This document shows positions 32,101 to 37,003 of a stretch of 37,003 nt of DNA, in pieces. Each line of letters begins with the position of its first letter. The stretch's first letter is position 1. The DNA is taken from positions 1-37,003 of the forward strand of contig JAUCBJ010007923.1 of NCBI GenBank assembly GCA_032718475.1, read 5' to 3'. A program made the translations under genes and the position numbers. A model generated the notes under the pieces. That model ran no database searches. It worked only from the letters and a program-made list of their open reading frames with translations, and had not been told where the DNA came from. The DNA is from Nemertoderma westbladi (taxonomy: Eukaryota; Xenacoelomorpha; Nemertodermatida; Nemertodermatidae).

Positions 32101-32445
32101 AAACAGTGGGTTTTCCTTAAACCAAAGGTCTATAGTTTTCAATCCTATGATGCCCCAATCAAGAAAACCGCCAAAGGTGTATCTAGATCGGTTGTCGCTA
32201 AGCAACTAACACACGAGGATTATGCAGACTGTTTTGAAAACGAGGCAATGCTCTTCCGCTATAACTCTACCTTCACTTCTAGAAAGCATCAAATTTTTAC
32301 TGGTCATGTCTATAAGAAGGCACTAACGCTCTGGGATACGAAATCATATTGGAGTAGTAAATATAGCAGCAAACCATACGGGCACTATAGCACTAAGCTT
32401 GTTAGACCGGCGAAACGAGTAGTAATCCCCCCTACTAGAATTTAA
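29128..32445 (+). CDS. polB: Protein-primed family B DNA polymerase (DNA_pol_B_2), Polinton type
   Basis: About 1105 codons. The frame opens just after a TAA at 29122-29124 with no ATG, supporting entry from the upstream frame. The start at GTG 29128 is nominal. Exonuclease motifs: YADIET (about residue 235), NLRKFD (about 30305) and YLVLDV (about 30817). Polymerase motifs: A, DANNLYG from residue 664 (31117); B, KLMNNALYGK at residues 830-839; C, GDTDS at residues 932-936 (31921-31935). The downstream KPKVYSF and KGVSRSVV segments are typical of the Polinton branch. All catalytic Asp residues are present. It would replicate the element from its ends with a terminal protein primer. A Cys/His cluster (CERCLRGFYTDKSLGEH near residue 180) may bind zinc. 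The body has no stop or frameshift. Confidence 0.95.
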   Translation: MFLCLGSGWRIIAIERITIEIARSQRNPYLKGQGFNNSKLLLNKKCTVSVDCPLGECFKYAVLAAANYKKIDRKQNNIKRISTFTPFLNMFDFSNLSFPVDRVTGIPQFLKANPIYCINLLYWSNTEELSILSQPDSAHCSGKTVLNLLFIEATSKNPAHYVAITNIDRLINSKDSDGNKTHCERCLRGFYTDKSLGEHRERCYTGKRQLEYMPENLLVKFDRYDKTLSPPFCIYADIETILEPTNNIKLPQKHIASAAAFYTVPNQKLINPPKTDVQIFRDDGSNHVMRDFLTAMESHCRELYDWSISSTNTRAPMQLTTSQQTDFNNATQCYVCNCNLTPDSHNLNLNDNLSTKVRDHDHYSGEYRGAAFVSCNRKLSLKRNNFYIIFHNLRKFDMHLLLKEGMTDSSRTHWKMTVIPKNTETYIHLKVSFPIDPSTPTANAKESISINFLDSYQFMTASLDNLSSYLTKNNSNLATAIPHTLAQMTQLYPNISDNTIKNKGVFPYSYIQNISNLHETTLPPLESFYNDLKLEQCSAENYQRALTTWDELNCLTIFDYMIGYLVLDVTLLADTFEQFRSLCLTNYGLEPVMYFTAPGLTYDAALKFTQSEIQLLSDASIYSDFETNIRGGLVFLNTHSVDANIPDKPDYDSSLPKKYLIPIDANNLYGCALSQKLPYANIKLVTTPIDLATIDASGDTGYYCIVDLHYPKEIHDLTADLPLGAEKMSVPKSFLSEYMEDLWEHYNLTDTATCRPYNDTCTKLLLHQFNKVEYGIHIKLLQLYLKLGLKLTQVHRVYSFSQKYIFKDYISFNTNKRQSTNNPFEILFYKLMNNALYGKCLQKVRDRVSFRLCNSDEQCDLLLAKPNHESFVVFTPNLSGHTFTKEAVCLNQGVFIGCTILDLSKLQMYDLFYNKLKPLEQKLDCQIRCLAGDTDSLMLSVTNTPQLTFLRAMFEGGFLDTSNYSTTHPLYTIKHKAALGFVKDESCSLQYKQWVFLKPKVYSFQSYDAPIKKTAKGVSRSVVAKQLTHEDYADCFENEAMLFRYNSTFTSRKHQIFTGHVYKKALTLWDTKSYWSSKYSSKPYGHYSTKLVRPAKRVVIPPTRI

Positions 32446-32459
32446 TTTAATTTTTCTAG

Positions 32460-32975
32460 AATAAGAAATTGAACAACAAAATAGAAATAACCAATAAACA
32501 GTTTACCGGAAAAAACATTGCCAAATTTGAACTAGATAAAATTTCACAGCAAATTATAGGTCAAAGTAGCTTAAAACCAAACATGTTTATCTACAAAGGT
32601 GACGATTCAACTTTAATGCTATTTCCCAGCGGCGCAGTAACAATTGTAGGCCTGTGCAATAATTTAGCTAGTGAATTGCTTTATTTAAAACAAACTATCG
32701 ATATGCAATTACAAAATTTGAAACTTAATACCGAAACACGAACTATTATTTTTCCAAGTGTTAATTTTAAATTATTCATGAAAAAATGTGGACATCATAC
32801 AATTAATAATAAAGCAATATTTATTAGCTATACCCCCGAATTATTTTGCGCGATTAGAATATATATAGGACGTGCATATTTCAGTGTATTTCATAGTAAT
32901 AAAATCGTTTCCATGTGTACTGCCGGTGAATTCCCCGGATCATTATCTATTTTACAAACTTTATTATTAAATTAG
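32460..32975 (+). CDS. Two-repeat TBP-like protein (tentative)
   Basis: About 171 codons. The frame opens straight after the TAG of an acceptor-like TTTTTCTAG (32451-32459); the first ATG (32583) would cut off the first repeat, so a spliced or non-ATG start is likely. Two similar halves are visible. Half 1 has KPNMFIYKGDDSTLMLFPSG then VTIVG. Half 2 has YTPELFCAIRIYIGRAYFSV then FHSNKIV. The pattern Y/K-x-P-x-x-F, a beta strand, then F-x-S-G/N-K-x-V is the signature of the saddle repeats of TATA-binding protein, in the same order and at similar spacing, and total length fits a bare TBP core. If correct it would direct transcription of the element's own genes. The intercalating Phe positions are only partly conserved. 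It sits right behind the polymerase. Confidence 0.55.
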   Translation, partial: NKKLNNKIEITNKQFTGKNIAKFELDKISQQIIGQSSLKPNMFIYKGDDSTLMLFPSGAVTIVGLCNNLASELLYLKQTIDMQLQNLKLNTETRTIIFPSVNFKLFMKKCGHHTINNKAIFISYTPELFCAIRIYIGRAYFSVFHSNKIVSMCTAGEFPGSLSILQTLLLN

Positions 32976-33040
32976 TTTATTTACTATGGTATACATGAAA
33001 GTTTACTATATTATTTATTTTGTGTTGGTTTTTATTTTTC

Positions 33041-34080
33041 CGTGAGTAGGGTTTGAATCCGTGACCATCCGTGTTACCCACTTTTTATAATTGCATTAGT
33101 AGGACTCGAACCCTGGTTTAACTTATTTTGTGTTGGTTTTATAATGGTCGCGAGTAGGGCTTGAACCCGTGACCTTCTATTTATTTTCCATAAAACGGGA
33201 TACGAGAAGGGGTCGAACCTGCGAGCATATATTTTTCCTATTTTGTGTTTAGTTTAGTTACTCTAGTTATTCTATGTTTACTTTTTATATTTTCATGATT
33301 AGGATTCGAACCCTGGTTTATCTTATTTTGTGTTGGTTTTATAATGGTCGCGAGTAGGGATTGAACCTATGACCTCCTGTTTATTTTCCATAAAAACGGG
33401 ATATGAGTAGGGATTGAGCCCGTGACCTTCTGTTTTTCCTATTTTATGTTTAGTTTAGTTACTCTAGTTATTCTATGTTTACTTTATTTTGTGTTGGTTT
33501 TATATTGGTCGCGAGTAGGGATTGAACCCGTGACCATCTGTTTATCCTATTTTATGTTTACTTTTTATATTTTTCCATAAAACGGGATACGAGAAGGGGT
33601 CGAACCTATGACCATCTGTTTATCATATTTTGTGTTTAGTTTAGTTACTCTATGTTAAAGTGAATTTTCACATTATATTTTCATGATTAGGATTCGAACC
33701 CTGGTTTAACTTATTTTGTGTTGGATTTATAATGGTCGCGAGTAGGGATTGAACCTATGACCTCCTGTTTATTTTCCATAAAACGGGATACGAGTAGGGA
33801 TTGAGCCCGTGACCTTCTGTTTTTCCTATTTTGTGTTTAGTTTAGTTACTCTAGTTATTCTATGTTTACTTTTTATATTTTCATGATTAGGATTCGAACC
33901 CTGGTTTAACTTATTTTGTGTTGGATTTATAATGGTCGCGAGTAGGGATTGAACCTATGACCTCCTGTTTATTTTCCATAAAACGGGATACGAGTAGGGA
34001 TTGAGCCCGTGACCTTCTGTTTTTCCTATTTTGTGTTTAGTTTAGTTACTCTATGTTAAAGTGAATTTTCACATTATATT
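33041..34080 (-). repeat. Array of 15 tRNA T-arm-like (B-box) modules
   Basis: No gene. About 15 modules of 26-31 bp share the plus-strand core GAGTAGGGATTGAACCCGTG; on the minus strand this reads as a variable loop, T-arm and acceptor 3' half with a B box (GGTTCAATCCC). Three types alternate: GGTCGCGAG...GACC (33146, 33346, 33507, 33734, 33934), GGGATACGAG...GACC (33197, 33398, 33583, 33785, 33983) and TCATGATTAGGATTCGAACC (33293, 33681, 33881), plus two singles at 33041 and 33091. A higher-order period of 200 bp (33681 to 33881) lies inside one of 400 bp. Spacers are AT-rich (TTATTTTGTGTTGG, TTTAGTTTAGTTACTCTA). No complete tRNA (D-arm plus matching acceptor) can be built. Confidence 0.8.
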
Positions 34081-34259
34081 TGTGTTAAATTATAAATTTA
34101 TGTTACAATTATTATCTATAATATAAAAAACAGAAATATTCGAGTTATATTGCATATGAGCAATAAATTACAATATACGAGCTGTTAATTTTTCTTATTC
34201 TTACTAAACAAATGTTAATCTTCAAGTCAGTCCTTATTGGATCGAACTACAGTATAATA

Positions 34260-34886
34260 ATGAGTGGGCCTATAGATGTACGGTTTAGGTTTGGTGCCAC
34301 AATGTTAATGGCTGGCCCTTCTGGCAGTGGTAAAACTACATATTTGGAGCAAATATTACAAAATAGCAAGCAAATTTTTGACGCGCAACCATCAGAGATT
34401 ATTTGGATATATGGGCAAACTAAACCGATTGTGAAAGGTGTCAATATTACTACCTTAAATGAAATTCCGGAACACTTTAATCAAAATGTAAAAAGACAGA
34501 GTGTGATTATATTCGATGATTTAATGTCTGAGCTAGAGAATTCAAAGCAAATAACAATTTTATTTACCAAAGTCGCGCGCCATTCGCATTCTTTTGTTAT
34601 TTTTTTAACGCAAAACCTATTTCAGAAAGGAGGGGAAGCACGTACTCGATCTATTAACTCTACCTATTTTTTACTATTTAAGAATCCGCGTGATTTAACG
34701 CAGATCAGAACCTTAGCCTATCAGATGAACCCAAATAATCCAAAATTTTTAATTAGCGCTTACCACGACGTTACACAGCAAGCATTCAATCCGCTTTTAA
34801 TCGACTTTCATCAACAGACTCCAGAAAATCTGCGGATAAGGGCTAATCTATTCACGATGGAACATTGTGTTTATCAGCCTTTGTAA
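34260..34886 (+). CDS. A32-like genome-packaging ATPase (FtsK/HerA superfamily)
   Basis: 208 codons from the ATG at 34260, which gives the family-like start MSGPIDVRF; an upstream in-frame ATG at 34212 would add 16 residues. I prefer 34260 because a branch-point-like TTACTAAAC and an acceptor-like GTCAG lie between the two. Walker A GPSGSGKTT starts at 34314; Walker B VIIFDDL is at 34503-34523; a conserved RHSHSFVIFLTQN segment follows, as in Polinton, adintovirus and poxvirus A32-type ATPases. Length is normal for the Polinton family. It would pump element DNA into capsids. Intact. Confidence 0.9.
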   Translation: MSGPIDVRFRFGATMLMAGPSGSGKTTYLEQILQNSKQIFDAQPSEIIWIYGQTKPIVKGVNITTLNEIPEHFNQNVKRQSVIIFDDLMSELENSKQITILFTKVARHSHSFVIFLTQNLFQKGGEARTRSINSTYFLLFKNPRDLTQIRTLAYQMNPNNPKFLISAYHDVTQQAFNPLLIDFHQQTPENLRIRANLFTMEHCVYQPL

Positions 34887-34998
34887 TATTCGTAAAAATG
34901 TTATTGTTGCCAATTGTCTGCTATTTAATAATAGTTTATCTTTATTTGTTATACTATACCAAAAAAATTCTTCTTGTTATGCGTATTCTAGAGCAGTT

Positions 34999-35340
34999 AT
35001 GGATCTCAATATACGAAAACATAGGAAAGAATTAACATTCCTGAGAAATAGTAGCGCGGTTGCAAGAGGATTTTTTATACGACATAAAGCAAGCAACGAG
35101 TTGATTCGCCTTCTTGTTAATGTGACTCTAAATACTCTATTCGGAAATTTGCATATCAATAATCGAATTTTAAAGAAATTAGCACCCTTTAAAAATAATA
35201 TGCGTAAACTGAAAGCAAAAAAATCATTAACCTTTCAACGTAAAACACTATCTCAATTTGGCGGATTTTTGCCACTTTTATTGCCCCTGTTGCTTGGTGC
35301 CACAGAAATCGCAACAACCGTAGCTACCGCGCTTACGTGA
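34999..35340 (+). CDS. Small basic protein with hydrophobic C-terminus, adenovirus pX-like
   Basis: 113 codons from the ATG at 34999; the frame is open further left to 34867, but the ATG lies 8 bp behind an acceptor-like TATTCTAG and gives the better protein. The N-terminal 80 residues are rich in Lys/Arg. The C-terminus is a Gly-Gly, Leu/Pro-rich hydrophobic segment (FGGFLPLLLPLLL) followed by small residues. This layout matches the membrane-active pX/Mu-type core proteins of adenoviruses, for which adintovirus counterparts have been described. It probably is a virion DNA-associated or membrane-active component. Its stop overlaps the next start (TGATG). Confidence 0.55.
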   Translation: MDLNIRKHRKELTFLRNSSAVARGFFIRHKASNELIRLLVNVTLNTLFGNLHINNRILKKLAPFKNNMRKLKAKKSLTFQRKTLSQFGGFLPLLLPLLLGATEIATTVATALT

Positions 35341-35537
35341 TGTCTTTTAAAAAATTATATTTAGTAACACCCGAACAATATAATATAATAAAGTCAAAAA
35401 CAACTCCATTTTCCCAAAAAATAAAAACAACCAAAAAAAGAACGGTCATAAAAAGTCGAAATAGGCAAACAATAAACGAAAGAAAAGGAAGGGTGTTGAG
35501 GTTATTCGATTACACCCGAAAGAGTAGATATATATAA
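35340..35537 (+). CDS. Small highly basic protein
   Basis: 65 codons, starting in the TGATG overlap with the previous gene. The N-terminus KKLYLVTPEQYNII resembles a short motif seen in small Polinton virion proteins; the remainder is Lys/Arg-rich with no hydrophobic segment. The tight coupling suggests co-expression with the pX-like gene. Likely a DNA-condensing or minor virion protein; function inferred only from charge and position. Confidence 0.5.
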   Translation: MSFKKLYLVTPEQYNIIKSKTTPFSQKIKTTKKRTVIKSRNRQTINERKGRVLRLFDYTRKSRYI

Positions 35538-35612
35538 TGTCATGGATAAAAAGATTAACGGTAACCTGTAACCTTCATTGTCTATGTAATTCTAGAACAG
35601 TTAGTAATAGCT

Positions 35613-36506
35613 ATGACGAGCAAGATTGTGGACCGCAAGTTACGCAAAATTTACTACAGCGTTTCAAATGTTGCGGGATTTTCAAGTCAAAAAAAACTAA
35701 GTACTGCAACAAAAATCAAACCAGCTATAGTCAAAAAATGGTTGCAAGGTGAATCTAATTACACTCTACATGCACCGGCGCGAAAACATTTCCCTACGAG
35801 TCGCATGTATTTTTATGGTATAAGCGACACAATTCAAGTGGATCTGATTGATATGCAACAACATTGGGAAACAAATTCTGATTATGGATATATTTTGACC
35901 GCAATAAACTGCTTTAGTAAGCGTGGATGGGCTTTACCCCTGAAACGAAAAACGGGAAAAGAAATTAAGCGTGTTCTAGAAACAATATTTAATGATGAAA
36001 CACCTAGAAATTTGTGTACAGATCAAGGCTTGGAATTTGATAATAAACTGGTTTTGGATTATTTGAAACTAAAAAAGGTGAGGTACTATACAACCCGGTC
36101 TCAATTTAAGGCTGCAATCTGCGAAAGATTTAATAGAACTCTGAAAACGAAAATGTTCAAAATATTTAATCGACGCAAAAATTTTAAATGGCTTAAAATA
36201 TTGCCGGAAATACTAGTAGCCTATAATAAATCGAAACATCGTTCAATTGGTATGGCACCGTTACATGTAAATAAAACAAATGAGGATAAAGTACGTAAAA
36301 AACTATATGGAGACCTCTCTAAAATTAAAGTTTCCCCTCCAGTCTTTAAAATAGGAGACAGTGTGAGGTTAAATATTTCTAAAAATAAATTTGAGAAAGG
36401 TTATATTCAAGGTTGGACAACGGAAATTTTCACAATCGCGAGGATAAGAATGGATAGATTCCCGATCGCAATGTATCATGTAAAAGACGCCCGGCGTGGG
36501 CCGTGA
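35613..36506 (+). CDS. Polinton integrase, catalytic part (rve, DDE)
   Basis: 297 codons from an ATG 18 bp behind an acceptor-like AATTCTAG. The N-terminal segment (KLSTATKIKPAIVKKWLQG) is the usual pre-core helix region. The DDE core has Asp at 35841 (VDLIDMQ), Asp at 36021 (CTDQGLEF) and Glu at 36123 (AICERFNRTLK), with 33 residues between the last two, normal for this family. A basic SH3-like C-terminal part with FKIGDSVRL follows. The frame then runs out at TGA (36504-36506), where the family sequence continues in the next register. The enzyme would insert the element into host DNA. Confidence 0.9.
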   Translation: MTSKIVDRKLRKIYYSVSNVAGFSSQKKLSTATKIKPAIVKKWLQGESNYTLHAPARKHFPTSRMYFYGISDTIQVDLIDMQQHWETNSDYGYILTAINCFSKRGWALPLKRKTGKEIKRVLETIFNDETPRNLCTDQGLEFDNKLVLDYLKLKKVRYYTTRSQFKAAICERFNRTLKTKMFKIFNRRKNFKWLKILPEILVAYNKSKHRSIGMAPLHVNKTNEDKVRKKLYGDLSKIKVSPPVFKIGDSVRLNISKNKFEKGYIQGWTTEIFTIARIRMDRFPIAMYHVKDARRGP

Positions 36507-36681
36507 GATTGAGGGAAGCTTCTACCCAGAAGAAATTCAGAGAGTTCAGCAAAAGAGCAACATATTAGCAATCGATAACATAGTAAAATCGAGAAACAGA
36601 GGAGCCGAGCTGGAATATCTTGTTAAATTTAAAGGTTATAAGCGCGCAACCTGGATAAAACAGTCTCAACTACGGAAATAG
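36496..36681 (+). CDS. Integrase C-terminal chromodomain, in a shifted frame
   Basis: The frame overlaps the end of the catalytic part by 11 bp, one base shifted. It encodes IEGSFYPEEIQRV, the usual link in Polinton and chromovirus-like integrases, then a chromodomain core, EYLVKFKGY followed by TW. This tail reads modified chromatin and steers integration. It has no start of its own, so it belongs to the preceding gene, broken by a +1 change near 36495. Confidence 0.8.
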   Translation: MGREIEGSFYPEEIQRVQQKSNILAIDNIVKSRNRGAELEYLVKFKGYKRATWIKQSQLRK

Positions 36682-36684
36682 ATA

Positions 36685-37003
36685 ATGATGGATACTTATA
36701 TAAGCCTATTCTGTAATGGGCCAACTGAAAAGTTTCCAGGGAATACATTGGCCAAATTTACAAATGACTTACCATATACGTTAATTCTGAGTGAAAACAT
36801 GGAAGTGGGACTGAGTGAGATACAGTATTCTAGTTCTTTCTATAATTTAGTCGAAGAATCTCAATTTATTGTTTATCGAGATATTCATCAGTCAACTATA
36901 ATAAATTTCATGCCGGGTTTATATGGGAGCATAGAAGCTATAGTGGATCGAATAAATAGAGAAAATGATCACCCCTCCCTACCAGAATTAATTTATTTAA
37001 AGT
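36685..37003 (+). CDS. Conserved Polinton protein of unknown function, 3' partial
   Basis: 106 codons visible from the ATG at 36685 (a second ATG is the next codon), cut by the window edge without a stop. The N-terminus has the pattern FPGNTLAKFTNDLP, then a LILSEN turn, then EVGLSEIQYSSSFYNL. This F-x-x-N-T...F...L...E-V-x-L-x-E-I-x-Y signature is common to a family of proteins encoded in Polintons of many animals, often near capsid genes, and a structural virion role is a reasonable guess. It starts 3 bp after the chromodomain stop. Confidence 0.6.
   Translation, partial: MMDTYISLFCNGPTEKFPGNTLAKFTNDLPYTLILSENMEVGLSEIQYSSSFYNLVEESQFIVYRDIHQSTIINFMPGLYGSIEAIVDRINRENDHPSLPELIYLK

Larger units (their letters stand above)
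26094..37003 (+). mobile_element. Polinton/Maverick (adintovirus-like) element, left part, right end outside window
   Basis: Protein-primed DNA polymerase B, A32-type ATPase, pX-like small protein, a chromodomain integrase and a conserved Polinton protein are all on the plus strand in about 8.6 kb. This combination is diagnostic of Polintons and the related adintoviruses. Maturation protease and capsid genes are not in the window and would be expected to the right. The exact left boundary is undetermined. Two +1 frame breaks indicate either a defective copy or base errors. Confidence 0.9.

Noticed and set aside
33041-34080. CRISPR-like array
   Set aside because: Modules are tRNA T-arm-like, of three alternating types, with conserved spacers in a clearly eukaryotic mobile element; no cas genes.
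35537-35752. 71-codon ORF before and across the integrase start
   Set aside because: Overlaps the integrase N-terminus in another frame and shows no family features.

Overview
The window is eukaryotic, from an animal genome and most likely an aquatic invertebrate. It has GT-AG splice-site-like sequences, tRNA-derived SINEs, several classes of retroelement and a Polinton/Maverick-type element. Short palindromic words such as taggccta and accggt recur in the noncoding parts. I cannot name the species. Almost everything recognisable is mobile DNA; I found no ordinary host gene.

Layout. (1) 1-6773, plus strand: a BEL/Pao LTR retrotransposon gag-pol frame, open to the left window edge and free of stops or frameshifts, with gag, zinc knuckle, protease, RT, RNase H, integrase and C-terminal domain. 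(2) 6774-9650: a second plus-strand ORF with three zinc knuckles (7460-8659), then AT-rich repetitive DNA. A 20-27 nt motif recurs through regions 1 and 2. (3) 9657-11447: a degenerate tRNA-like sequence and two promoter-like or LTR-like stretches. (4) 11448-17721, minus strand: a second, unrelated BEL/Pao element. It is a pseudogene with in-frame stops and a frameshift, and it carries a 3138-bp tandem duplication at about 99.7% identity. (5) 17722-23950: noncoding DNA with strong hairpins, an inverted pair of tRNA-derived SINEs, dispersed and tandem repeats, and a zinc-finger relic resembling the first gene of the Polinton. (6) 23960-25779: a broken non-LTR retrotransposon (endonuclease tail plus RT), abutted by a foldback element. 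(7) 26094-37003: the left part of a Polinton/adintovirus-like element, cut by the right window edge.

The Polinton segment reads left to right: a duplicated putative 5' leader exon, a zinc-finger N-terminal ORF, protein-primed DNA polymerase B, a two-repeat protein I read as TBP-like, a 1-kb array of tRNA T-arm-like modules, an A32-type packaging ATPase, a small adenovirus pX-like hydrophobic-tailed protein, a small basic protein, a DDE integrase with a chromodomain, and the start of a conserved Polinton protein. All genes lie on the plus strand. Polymerase and integrase would copy and insert the element, the ATPase would package it, and the small proteins are probably virion components. The zinc-finger/polymerase and integrase/chromodomain junctions each show a +1 frame change.

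The most interesting parts are the duplicated leader exon, whose alternative use could switch the N-terminus of the first protein, the TBP-like gene, and the tRNA-like module array between the TBP-like gene and the ATPase. All identifications are by eye from motifs; no database search was possible.
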